Source: Pedobacter chitinilyticus
Lineage (GTDB): Bacteria; Bacteroidota; Bacteroidia; Sphingobacteriales; Sphingobacteriaceae
Assembly: GCF_003313385.1 (NCBI RefSeq)
Contig: NZ_QMHN01000002.1
Coordinates: forward strand, 568,603-632,602
Reading direction: 5' to 3'
DNA: 64,000 nucleotides
Below, piece by piece: positions 26,715 through 34,526 of this stretch (position 1 is its first letter; each line of letters starts with the position of its first letter). The notes under the pieces were generated by a model, which searched no databases, was not told the DNA's origin, and worked only from the letters and a program-made list of their open reading frames with translations. The position numbers and the translations under genes are program-made.

Positions 26715-27194
26715 AGTAATTTATAATAGGTTGTGGATTGTTCGGATGCTAAAATAAGTAATTATATACTATAAAAACATCAAATTCGTCTCAATTTTAC
26801 AAACAACATATCAACAAACCGCCACATTTATTCAAATTTTCCCAATTGCAGATAAGTTTAAAATTAAAACCTTTGCTGCTAAAAACAAAGGTTAATTTAG
26901 AGCTAATAACTTAGTTTTATTTCTTTAATAGAAATGTTAAATACAAATCTATTCTAGCCGTTCGAAACATGAAATATCCAGACTTGAGTGTTTTTAAAAG
27001 CAAAAGGACATCTAAAGCCCTTTTCAATTCGTTCATGATGCACATTAATTGTTAGTGAGTTAGCATTTACTAGACACACAAAAAATATCTTTAAAATATT
27101 TTCACAGCACACTTGATGTTTAGAAAAATTATTCTGATATTTGCAGGCTCTTAAAAAGAATTAAGCGACGAATAACAAATAACAAAATAAAGTC
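26715..27194. other. Divergent regulatory region between acs and rpmB
   Basis: About 480 bp of AT-rich DNA without a convincing gene; a 28-codon ORF near 26968 was judged too weak. It holds the rpmB promoter (27113-27143). No terminator or repeat family member was seen. Confidence 0.5.
27113..27143 (+). promoter_or_regulatory. Promoter of the rpmB-rpmG operon
   Basis: TTG at 27113-27115, a 20-nt spacer, then GATATTTG at 27136-27143 (seven of eight to TAnnTTTG). The rpmB ATG is about 50 nt downstream. Confidence 0.5.
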
Positions 27195-27428
27195 ATGTCA
27201 AGAGTTTGTGATTTAACAGGAAAAACCGCGATGAAAGGACATAACGTTTCTCACTCGAACGTTAAAACTAAGCGCAAGTTTTATCCTAACCTACAACTTC
27301 AGAAATTTTACATCCCTGAAGAAGATCGTTGGATAACACTAAAAGTATCTACTTCAGCTATTAAAACCATCAATAAAATTGGTGTTTCTGAAGCGATTAA
27401 TCGTTTCATGAAAAAAGGATATTTGTAA
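27195..27428 (+). CDS. rpmB: 50S ribosomal protein L28
   Basis: A 77-residue L28 (bL28) of the usual Bacteroidota length. [20 protein letters not shown] is the family N-terminus and [16 protein letters not shown] follows, with the C-terminal ISTSAIK-like part as [13 protein letters not shown]. It binds 23S rRNA near the exit (E) site. It is first in a run with rpmG and the DUF4295 gene, with its own promoter about 50 nt upstream. Confidence 0.97.
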   Translation: MSRVCDLTGKTAMKGHNVSHSNVKTKRKFYPNLQLQKFYIPEEDRWITLKVSTSAIKTINKIGVSEAINRFMKKGYL

Positions 27429-27466
27429 AAACATTTGCCGTACCTACGGCATAAATAAATAAAGAA

Positions 27467-27649
27467 ATGGCAAAAAAAGGTAACAGAGTTCAAGTTATTT
27501 TAGAATGCACAGAGCATAAAACAAGTGGTATGCCTGGTATGTCTAGATATATTTCTACTAAAAACCGTAAAAACACTACTGAGCGTTTAGAGTTGAAAAA
27601 ATACAACCCGGTTTTAAAGAAAGTAACCGTACACAAGGAGATTAAATAA
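27467..27649 (+). CDS. rpmG: 50S ribosomal protein L33
   Basis: A 60-residue L33 (bL33): [15 protein letters not shown], then [20 protein letters not shown] and [15 protein letters not shown]. It has a single cysteine in ILECTE and lacks the CxxC zinc ribbon pairs, so it is of the zinc-free C-minus type. It lies 38 bp after rpmB. It binds 23S rRNA near the E site. Confidence 0.96.
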   Translation: MAKKGNRVQVILECTEHKTSGMPGMSRYISTKNRKNTTERLELKKYNPVLKKVTVHKEIK

Positions 27650-27663
27650 TTTTGAAGGGGTAA

Positions 27664-27720
27664 AATGATTGAATTATAGAATTGAAATTCAGTCATTCAT
27701 AATTCACTCACTCAATCATT
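27664..27720. repeat. ATTCA-type intergenic repeat inside the ribosomal operon
   Basis: Arms AATGATTGA and TCAATCATT bound a 39-nt run rich in ATTCA/TGAAT words. Similar sequence is found at 33363-33393 and 52556-52590. Here it separates rpmG from the DUF4295 gene and may form a weak hairpin in the operon mRNA. Confidence 0.45.
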
Positions 27721-27734
27721 AAATTTAAAAAAAC

Positions 27735-27896
27735 ATGGCAAAGAAAGTAGTTGCAACCCTTAAAACAGGTACAGGTAAAGAATATTCAAAAGTGATCACA
27801 ATGGTTAAGTCTCCAAAAACTGGTGCTTACTCATTCAAAGAAGCAATTGTTCACAATGATCACGTTAAAGATGCTATTGCTGGTAGCAGCAAATAA
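27735..27896 (+). CDS. DUF4295 family small basic protein
   Basis: A 53-residue protein too short for a simple ORF list: MAKKVVATLKTGTGKEYSKV opens it and it continues ITMVKSPKTGAYSFKEAIV to a Lys terminus. It is rich in Lys and lacks Cys. It matches the Bacteroidota-restricted DUF4295 family, whose gene regularly follows rpmB and rpmG and precedes ftsY, as here, which suggests a ribosome-associated protein. I recall that a Bacteroidota-specific large-subunit protein (bL38) was described from the Flavobacterium ribosome; whether it is this family I could not verify. The start follows an A-rich leader (AAATTTAAAAAAAC). Confidence 0.85.
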   Translation: MAKKVVATLKTGTGKEYSKVITMVKSPKTGAYSFKEAIVHNDHVKDAIAGSSK

Positions 27897-27918
27897 CAAT
27901 ATTTAAGAATAGCTTAAG

Positions 27919-27950
27919 AGCCGTTCCGTATTAACGGAAGGGCTTTTTTT
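27919..27950 (+). terminator. Terminator of the rpmB-rpmG-DUF4295 operon
   Basis: AGCCGTTCCGT, loop ATTA and ACGGAAGGGCT form a stem with one internal G-G mismatch, followed by a T tract (27944-27950). Confidence 0.85.
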
Positions 27951-28028
27951 ATTTTATAAAACTAATCCCATATTTATTTTGGGGAAGCTATCATCAACCT
28001 TGACAAACAATTAATAAATTGATGAAAT

Positions 28029-28991
28029 ATGGGTTTATTTGATTTTTTCAAAAAAAAAGAAACTGCACCTGAAGCTCAGGAAGCATTAGATAAAGGACTT
28101 GAAAAAACCAAGGAAGGTTTTTTTAGTAAACTTACTAAAGCCGTTGCTGGAAAGTCTACCGTTGACGATGATGTACTGGACAACTTGGAGGAAGTTCTGG
28201 TAACTTCTGACGTAGGTGTTAGCACTACGCTTAAAATCATCGATAGAATTCAGGCCCGTGTAGCAAAAGACAAGTACCTATCTACCACCGAACTTAATGG
28301 CTTATTAAGAGACGAAATTCAATTATTACTAGCCGAAAATAACAGTAACGACTTCAGGAATTTTGAATACGGCGACCATAAACCTTATGTAATTATGGTA
28401 GTTGGCGTAAATGGCGTGGGCAAAACCACTACGATTGGCAAGCTTGCCCATAAGCTGAAAAAAGAAAACCTAAATGTAGTATTGGGTGCTGCTGATACTT
28501 TCCGTGCTGCCGCTGTTGATCAGATCAAGCTTTGGGGCGAACGTGTGGGTGTACGTGTAGTGGCACAAGCCATGGGCTCTGACCCTGCTTCTGTTGCTTT
28601 CGATACTTTACAGTCAGCCGTAGCCAATAAGGAAGATGTGGTTATTATCGATACTGCAGGTCGTTTACACAACAAAGTTGGTTTAATGAATGAACTAGGT
28701 AAAATCAAAAATGTGATGCAAAAGGTTGTTCCAAATGCACCTCATGAGATTTTATTGGTACTGGATGGATCCACTGGACAAAATGCTTTTGAGCAGTGCA
28801 AACAATTTACTGAAGCCACTGATGTAAATGCGTTGGCCATTACTAAATTAGATGGAACCGCGAAAGGTGGTGTGGTTATTGGTATTTCAGATCAATTTAA
28901 AATTCCAGTAAAATACATTGGTGTTGGTGAAAAAATGGACGATTTACAACTGTTCGATAAGAAAGAATTTGTCAATAGTTTATTTAAATAA
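28029..28991 (+). CDS. ftsY: Signal recognition particle receptor FtsY
   Basis: A 320-residue SRP GTPase with a short N-terminal acidic/basic segment (MGLFDFFKKKETAPEAQEAL) in place of the long A domain of enterobacteria. The N domain is at about 28-100. The G domain has G1 VGVNGVGKTTTIGKLA, the I-box DTFRAAAVDQIKLWGERVGV, G3 DTAGRLHNK, G4 TKLDGTAKGG, and the closing GVGEKMDDLQLFDKKEFV. It docks SRP-ribosome complexes at the inner membrane translocon. It lies after the ribosomal protein operon and its terminator. Confidence 0.97.
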   Translation: MGLFDFFKKKETAPEAQEALDKGLEKTKEGFFSKLTKAVAGKSTVDDDVLDNLEEVLVTSDVGVSTTLKIIDRIQARVAKDKYLSTTELNGLLRDEIQLLLAENNSNDFRNFEYGDHKPYVIMVVGVNGVGKTTTIGKLAHKLKKENLNVVLGAADTFRAAAVDQIKLWGERVGVRVVAQAMGSDPASVAFDTLQSAVANKEDVVIIDTAGRLHNKVGLMNELGKIKNVMQKVVPNAPHEILLVLDGSTGQNAFEQCKQFTEATDVNALAITKLDGTAKGGVVIGISDQFKIPVKYIGVGEKMDDLQLFDKKEFVNSLFK

Positions 28992-29048
28992 ATATAGGTG
29001 CACTAAAGTGGTTGATTACACAGATTTTAGGATTACAACGATGTAATA

Positions 29049-29432
29049 ATGGAAACTGAAGATTTAGCAACTTATGACGAGCTTACTCGAAAAATAATAG
29101 GTTGTTGTTTTGAAGTTCATAATATCCTAGGTCCTGGATTTCTCGAAAAAATCTACGTTAATGCACTAAAAATAAAGCTACAACAAAAAGGAATATTCTT
29201 TGAAACAGAAAAAGAGTTTATCGTCAAATTTGAAAACACCATTATTGGTAAGTTCAGGTGCGATTTATTAGTAGAAAACAAAGTAATAGTCGAACTCAAA
29301 TCTGTAACAGGGTATCAACCTAAGTTATTTCAAAACCAACTCATCTCCTACCTGAGAGCCAGCAAAATTAAAACTGGATTATTGATTAACTTTGGAAATA
29401 CCAGCTGTGAGATTAAGCGTCTATCAGTATAA
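29049..29432 (+). CDS. GxxExxY family protein
   Basis: A 127-residue protein with the name-giving motif GPGFLEKIY at about residues 29-37 and the core strands FRCDLLVENKVIVELKSV and SYLRASKIKTGLLINFGN. The Asp and ExK pattern resembles the restriction-endonuclease-like (PD-(D/E)XK) fold assigned to this family. Function is unknown; members are scattered through Bacteroidota, often in variable places between housekeeping genes, as here between ftsY and rimO. No signal peptide. Confidence 0.9.
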   Translation: METEDLATYDELTRKIIGCCFEVHNILGPGFLEKIYVNALKIKLQQKGIFFETEKEFIVKFENTIIGKFRCDLLVENKVIVELKSVTGYQPKLFQNQLISYLRASKIKTGLLINFGNTSCEIKRLSV

Positions 29433-29512
29433 TTAAAAATCAATCGGTGTAATCTCACAATCTGTGTCATCAAACCGAAGGAAAAATCGGCATAATCATC
29501 CCAAAAAGAAAA

Positions 29513-30844
29513 ATGATTACAAAAAATAAAACAACTACAAAAACCGCTCAACCAAAAATCAATGTGATTACTTTGGGTTGCTCTAAAAATACTTACGACA
29601 GCGAAGTGTTAATGGGACAACTGAAAGGCAACAATTTGAATGTTGAGCACGAAGCGAGCAAATTAGGGAAAGATGATATTGTAGTTATTAACACCTGCGG
29701 TTTCATTGATAATGCGAAGCAAGAATCTATCGATACCATTTTACAATACAGCCAGCTTAAAGATGAAGGCAAAGTAGGAAAGGTTATTGTTACTGGTTGT
29801 CTTTCTGAACGCTACAAACCAGATTTAGAAGCTGAAATCACTAACGTTGATGCATATTTCGGCACCAATGACCTTCAAAATATTTTACACACTTTAGGTG
29901 CCAACTACAAGCACGAATTGATTGGTGAACGTTTGCTCACCACGCCATCGCATTTTGCTTATTTCAAAATTGCGGAGGGTTGTAATCGACCTTGTTCTTT
30001 TTGCGCCATTCCTTTAATGCGTGGCAAACATGTTTCCAGGGATATGAGTGAACTGGTGAATGAAGCTAAAATATTGGCTGCAAACGGCACTAAAGAGCTA
30101 ATTCTTATTGCACAAGATTTAACTTATTACGGTTTAGATTTATACGGCAAGAGGAATTTAGATGAACTTTTACGTCGCTTATCAGATGTAAACGGCATAG
30201 AGTGGATCAGATTGCAATACGCCTACCCTTCTGGTTTCCCTATGGAAATTTTGGAGGCGATGAATGAGCGTGAGAATATTTGCAAATATCTGGATATGCC
30301 ACTACAGCATATCACCGATAACATGTTAAAGTCAATGCGTCGTGGAATCACCAAGCAAAAAACAATTGATATTGTTAATGAAATCAGAGCTAAGGTTCCA
30401 AATATCGCCATGCGTACTACTTTAATTTGTGGCTACCCAGGTGAAACCGAACGTGATTTTGAAGAGATGTACCAATGGGTTGAGCAAACTCGCTTCGACC
30501 GTTTGGGTTGCTTCACTTATTCACATGAGGAAAAAACACACGCTTACGACTTAGTAGATGATGTTCCAGAAGAAATCAAACAAGAACGTGTAGACGCCAT
30601 TATGGAATTGCAACAGGGCATTTCTTTCGAAATCAACCAAGAAAAAGTAGGCAACACCTACAAAGTATTGGTAGATAGAAAAGAAGGTGATTTCTTTATT
30701 GGCCGTACAGAGTTTGACTCGCCAGAAGTGGATAATGAAGTATTAATTGACGCCAATTCTGGATATGCCGCTATTGGAAGCTTTGTAAACGTAAAAGTAA
30801 ATAGAGCTGAAGATTTCGATTTATATGGGCAGATTGTAAAATAG
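29513..30844 (+). CDS. rimO: Ribosomal protein S12 methylthiotransferase RimO
   Basis: A 443-residue radical SAM methylthiotransferase. The N-terminal UPF0004 domain holds the three auxiliary-cluster cysteines: GCSKNTYDSE, NTCGFI and VTGCLSERY. The radical SAM cluster is CNRPCSFC (CxxxCxxC) near residue 158. A C-terminal TRAM domain ends the protein (VGNTYKVLVDRKEGDFFIGR; SFVNVKVNRAEDFDLYG). It adds a methylthio group to the conserved Asp of ribosomal protein S12. The RimO assignment over MiaB rests on the GCSKNTYDSEVLMG opening and the IPLMRGKHVSR stretch. Confidence 0.95.
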   Translation: MITKNKTTTKTAQPKINVITLGCSKNTYDSEVLMGQLKGNNLNVEHEASKLGKDDIVVINTCGFIDNAKQESIDTILQYSQLKDEGKVGKVIVTGCLSERYKPDLEAEITNVDAYFGTNDLQNILHTLGANYKHELIGERLLTTPSHFAYFKIAEGCNRPCSFCAIPLMRGKHVSRDMSELVNEAKILAANGTKELILIAQDLTYYGLDLYGKRNLDELLRRLSDVNGIEWIRLQYAYPSGFPMEILEAMNERENICKYLDMPLQHITDNMLKSMRRGITKQKTIDIVNEIRAKVPNIAMRTTLICGYPGETERDFEEMYQWVEQTRFDRLGCFTYSHEEKTHAYDLVDDVPEEIKQERVDAIMELQQGISFEINQEKVGNTYKVLVDRKEGDFFIGRTEFDSPEVDNEVLIDANSGYAAIGSFVNVKVNRAEDFDLYGQIVK

Positions 30845-30859
30845 GTTATATTTGTCTAT

Positions 30860-31435
30860 ATGCCAGATAAAAATCTTTACATTATTGCAGGTTGTAACGG
30901 AGCCGGTAAAACTACCGCCTCATTTACTATTCTACCTGAAATTATTCTGTGTAAGGAATTTGTAAATGCTGATGAAATAGCAAAAGGGCTTTCGCCTTTT
31001 CAACCAGAAAAAGTAGGCTTTGAAGCTGGGAGAATTATGCTAAACCGTATTAACGACCTATTAAAAAACAATGAAAGCTTTGCTTTTGAAACTACATTAT
31101 CTACTAAGAGTTACAAAAACAAAGTACTAGAGGCCAAACAAAATGGTTATACCGTAACCCTAGTTTTCTTTTGGTTGCAAAGTGTAGAACTTGCAAAAGA
31201 AAGGGTCAAAACGAGGGTTGCGGAAGGCGGGCATAATATTCCTGCTGATATAATTGAAAGAAGATATATAAAAGGTATAAAAAATTTATTCGATATTTAC
31301 TTGCCTATTGTTAACGGAGCCTTTATTTTTGATAATTCTAAGGGCAAGCACGAACTTTTAGCTCAAAAAACTGTTGACGAAAGGTTAACGATTATAAATA
31401 ACATGAAGTTTAATCAACTAAAAGAATTACTATGA
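30860..31435 (+). CDS. Zeta-toxin-like P-loop kinase
   Basis: A 191-residue P-loop protein. Walker A is AGCNGAGKTTAS (about residues 10-21), then FVNADEIAKGLSPF with the catalytic-type Asp, FAFETTLSTKSY, and a lid-like RVKTRVAEGGHNIPADIIERRY. This is the zeta toxin/predicted ABC-type ATPase family; true zeta toxins phosphorylate UDP-N-acetylglucosamine and block wall synthesis, but many relatives have unknown substrates. Its stop overlaps the ATG of a 49-codon gene (ATGA), so the two are coupled. A toxin-antitoxin role is inferred from this arrangement only. Confidence 0.82.
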   Translation: MPDKNLYIIAGCNGAGKTTASFTILPEIILCKEFVNADEIAKGLSPFQPEKVGFEAGRIMLNRINDLLKNNESFAFETTLSTKSYKNKVLEAKQNGYTVTLVFFWLQSVELAKERVKTRVAEGGHNIPADIIERRYIKGIKNLFDIYLPIVNGAFIFDNSKGKHELLAQKTVDERLTIINNMKFNQLKELL

Positions 31436-31581
31436 CAACTGTAGAAAAACAAATAGAACTACGAGATAAACTTGTCGTAGGACTTGAAAAGGTTTATGAA
31501 AAACTGATTGAATTTAAAAAACAAAAGAAATCAGAGTTAGTGATAATAAAGGATGGCAAGGTTGTAAAAATTAAGCCCTAG
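31432..31581 (+). CDS. Small charged protein (49 aa) coupled to the zeta-like kinase
   Basis: A 49-residue ORF whose ATG overlaps the stop of the preceding gene by 4 nt. It is Lys/Glu-rich: MTTVEKQIELRDKLVVGLEK begins a predicted amphipathic helix to about residue 34 (VYEKLIEFKKQKKSEL), and a short beta-like tail follows (VIIKDGKVVKIKP). Length, coupling and helical nature fit a candidate antitoxin or partner, though classical epsilon antitoxin genes precede zeta. A terminator follows 20 nt later. No family recognised. Confidence 0.65.
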   Translation: MTTVEKQIELRDKLVVGLEKVYEKLIEFKKQKKSELVIIKDGKVVKIKP

Positions 31582-31601
31582 TAAATCCAAAGCATATTAT
31601 T

Positions 31602-31634
31602 AAAAAGGTCGGGATGTTACATCTCGACCTTTTC
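31602..31634 (+). terminator. Terminator after the zeta-like pair
   Basis: GGTCGGGAT/ATCTCGACC with one G-T pair and a 5-nt loop, flanked by As and Ts. Confidence 0.85.
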
Positions 31635-31664
31635 ATGTTTGGTAGCTATATAAAGCTCCTTAGC

Positions 31665-31697
31665 AGACCTCGTAGGTTTTTAAAACCTACGAGGTCT
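31665..31697. repeat. 33-bp perfect palindrome, reference copy of the CCTACGAGGT family
   Basis: AGACCTCGTAGGTTTT, one T, then AAAACCTACGAGGTCT: two perfect 16-bp arms. Variants lie at 42218-42250 and 1939-1968, and a half copy lies near 39570. Confidence 0.85.
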
Positions 31698-31771
31698 TTT
31701 ATATTTATTAATCTCATGTAAAATAATTCCATCAGCTACACTTGTTTCAAAATTTAATTTAATTTCGAAAT

Positions 31772-33358
31772 GTGAAGGCTAAATACATTTCTTATCAGGA
31801 CACCCACTCCTTTTCGAACTTAGTTTTAGACTATGTGAATGATGTGGAGTTTCTAAAATCTTTCTACAGTTACAGGCCAGACATGGATGGACTGAAAAAA
31901 GCAGTCGAAAATCATCAGTTTATTGGAGATAGAAAGATTTTAGTCCAGGTGCTACAACAACAGTATCAGCAAATTAAGGTAAACAAAGCGGTTAGCCATA
32001 ACATCGAATTACTGCTCAATCAAAATACTTATACCGTTACTACTGGCCACCAGTTGAATCTTTTTACAGGCCCACTTTATTTCATCTATAAAATTGTAAC
32101 CACTATTAATCTGGCGTTAGAACTTAAAATTGCCAACCCAGAGAAAAATTTTGTACCTATTTATTGGATGGCTACGGAAGATCATGATTTTGAAGAAATC
32201 AATCATGTAAATGTAGATGAAAAAAACATTAGCTGGATACAACAAACCAATGGTGCTACAGGAAGATTAAACACCAAAACCGTGGCTGCTGCTGTACAAG
32301 CTTACAAAGGTTATTTGGGCATCAGTAAAAACGGGAAGAAGTTAGCCAAACTGGTAGAGCAGGCTTATCTGGAAAATGACAACTTAGCAGATGCGACTAG
32401 AGTTTTAGTCAACAGCCTTTTTGAACAATATGGATTGGTGATCATGAATGCAGATGATGCGCAACTAAAAGCACAATTTGCAAGCATCATCCAACAAGAT
32501 ATTACGCAGCAAAACAGTGCCAAACTAACAGAAGAAACAAGTCAACTGTTAGAAAAACAAGGCTATAAAACGCAAGTTAACGGCAGAGATATCAACTTCT
32601 TTTACCTAAAAGATGATTTAAGAGAACGCATCATCAAAGAAGGGGAAACGTATGTCGTGAACCATACTGACATTAAATTTACTGAAGAAGAGATCATTGC
32701 CGAGATTAACCTACATCCAGAAAGGTTTAGTCCCAACGTAATCATGAGGCCACTTTATCAGGAAGTGATCTTGCCCAACATTGCTTATATCGGCGGTGGC
32801 GCAGAAGTTTCCTATTGGATGCAATTGAAAGCCAATTTCGATTTTTACAAGGTGAATTTTCCAGTGCTTTTATTGAGAAATTCGGCTTTGGTAGTAGATC
32901 AGAGAAGTTTCGACAACCTCAACAAACTAGGCTTTAACTTCGAAGATCTTTTCTTGTCTATACAAGCCCTGCAAGAAAAATGGATCAAGGCCAACAGTAA
33001 TGCCAACATGAGCCTAAACGATGAAAAGGCTAATGTGATAGCAGTGTTCGATAAAATTAAGCTAAATGCCTTTAAAATTGACAAGACTTTAGAAGTATCT
33101 GCGGATGCTGTACTTGCCAAAACAGAGAAGCTATTGGATAAGCTAGAAAAGAAATTTTTTAAGGCTGAAAAAAGAAATCACGAGGTATCTATTACGCAAA
33201 TAGAAAACCTCAAAAAACGACTGTTTCCTAACGGCACCTTGCAAGAAAGAGTACTCAACCTAGCTCCTATGTATGTCAATTACGGAGACGATTTTATTGC
33301 CACCTTAATTGAAAATTTTGATCCTTTGGGTGGAGATTTCACGTTGATCCTTCCATAG
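31772..33358 (+). CDS. bshC: Putative cysteine ligase BshC (bacillithiol biosynthesis)
   Basis: A 528-residue BshC. It starts at GTG; no ATG is well placed. Family marks are TVTTGHQLNLFTGPLYFIYKI (first 20 residues TVTTGHQLNLFTGPLYFIYK), the nucleotide-like site stretch PIYWMATEDHDFEEINH, NVIMRPLYQEVILPNIAYIG and a long C-terminal coiled coil (about residues 440-490). It is the last enzyme of bacillithiol synthesis, joining cysteine to glucosaminyl-malate, so this organism probably uses bacillithiol as its low-molecular-weight thiol. BshA and BshB are not in the window. Confidence 0.94.
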   Translation: MKAKYISYQDTHSFSNLVLDYVNDVEFLKSFYSYRPDMDGLKKAVENHQFIGDRKILVQVLQQQYQQIKVNKAVSHNIELLLNQNTYTVTTGHQLNLFTGPLYFIYKIVTTINLALELKIANPEKNFVPIYWMATEDHDFEEINHVNVDEKNISWIQQTNGATGRLNTKTVAAAVQAYKGYLGISKNGKKLAKLVEQAYLENDNLADATRVLVNSLFEQYGLVIMNADDAQLKAQFASIIQQDITQQNSAKLTEETSQLLEKQGYKTQVNGRDINFFYLKDDLRERIIKEGETYVVNHTDIKFTEEEIIAEINLHPERFSPNVIMRPLYQEVILPNIAYIGGGAEVSYWMQLKANFDFYKVNFPVLLLRNSALVVDQRSFDNLNKLGFNFEDLFLSIQALQEKWIKANSNANMSLNDEKANVIAVFDKIKLNAFKIDKTLEVSADAVLAKTEKLLDKLEKKFFKAEKRNHEVSITQIENLKKRLFPNGTLQERVLNLAPMYVNYGDDFIATLIENFDPLGGDFTLILP

Positions 33359-33443
33359 AAAGGATTGAATTTTGAATGACCGAATGAGTGAATCAGTAAA
33401 ACGTTTCAACTTTACAACAATTTAACCTTACAACAATTTAGCA

Positions 33444-34523
33444 ATGTTTATCACCTTCACCGAAGAAAAATTACGAACCTTCACCTTTACTGTCTTTAAA
33501 AAAATGGGTTGTTCTGACGAGCACGCCAATTTAGCGACAGATGTTTTGGTACGTTCTGATTTAAGAGGAATAGATTCACACGGTGTAGCTAGATTAAGCG
33601 GTTATTATCGCCTTTGGGAGAAGAATAGGATTAATGCTACGCCAAACATCAAGATTGTGCATGAAACACCAACCACCGCTACCGTAGATGGTGATGCAGG
33701 TTTAGGACTGGTGGTTGCACCATTTGCGATGAAGGTAGCGATAGAAAAGGCTGAAAAATATGGTAGTGGATGGGTTTCGGTCAAAAACTCTAATCATTTC
33801 GGCATTGCTGGATATCATGCGTTAATGGCCGTAGAAAAAGATATGATTGGTATTAGCATGACCAATGCCAGTCCATTGGTAGCACCTACTTATGCCAACG
33901 AACGTTTGCTGGGCACTAACCCAATGTGCTATGCTTTTCCAGCAGGTAAATATCCAGCAGTAGTAGTAGATATGGCAACTGCCGCCGCCGCCAACGGAAA
34001 ATTAGAAATTGCCCAACGTGCCAATGCAGATATTCCAGATGGATGGGTGCAGGATAAAGATGGGCATCAATCCATCAACGCAAATGAATTAAAAGCAGGT
34101 GGCTCTTTACTTCCACTAGGTAGCGATAAAGATCACGGTAGCCATAAAGGCTATGGGTTGGGCGCAACGGTCGATATTCTTTCCGCAGTATTATCAGGAG
34201 CCAATTACGGACCTTGGGTTCCGCCGTTTGTGGCTTTTTTAGAACCTGATCCGAACCCAGTAGGAGAAGGAATTGGCCATTTTCTAGGTGCGATGCGTGT
34301 AGATGGTTTTCGTCCCGCACAAGACTTCAAAGATCATTTAGACAATTGGATTAAGCGCTTTAAAAGCGCTAAAACCGTTGATGAAAACAAAAAGGTGATC
34401 ATACCTGGTGAACCAGAATATCAGTTCGAGAACGAGCGCAAAATTACAGGCATTCCTTTAATTGACGTAGTTGTGAACGACTTGAATGGTTTAGCAGAAA
34501 AAATTGGCGTAGACAAGCTTTAA
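33444..34523 (+). CDS. Ldh family oxidoreductase (malate/L-lactate/ureidoglycolate dehydrogenase type)
   Basis: A 359-residue NAD(P)-dependent dehydrogenase of the Ldh_2 family. It shows VRSDLRGIDSHGVARLSGYY with the catalytic His, DGDAGLGLVVAPFAM, VSVKNSNHFGIAGYH, the nucleotide-site GTNPMCYAFPAG and DHGSHKGYGLGATVDILSAV. These enzymes oxidise 2-hydroxyacids such as malate, L-lactate, sulpholactate or ureidoglycolate; the substrate cannot be fixed from sequence alone. It is followed by a convergent outer-membrane protein gene only 3 bp away. Confidence 0.92.
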   Translation: MFITFTEEKLRTFTFTVFKKMGCSDEHANLATDVLVRSDLRGIDSHGVARLSGYYRLWEKNRINATPNIKIVHETPTTATVDGDAGLGLVVAPFAMKVAIEKAEKYGSGWVSVKNSNHFGIAGYHALMAVEKDMIGISMTNASPLVAPTYANERLLGTNPMCYAFPAGKYPAVVVDMATAAAANGKLEIAQRANADIPDGWVQDKDGHQSINANELKAGGSLLPLGSDKDHGSHKGYGLGATVDILSAVLSGANYGPWVPPFVAFLEPDPNPVGEGIGHFLGAMRVDGFRPAQDFKDHLDNWIKRFKSAKTVDENKKVIIPGEPEYQFENERKITGIPLIDVVVNDLNGLAEKIGVDKL

Positions 34524-34526
34524 AAG

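Noticed and set aside
26968..27054. 28-codon ORF upstream of rpmB
   Set aside because: Short, with no conserved features, in a promoter region.
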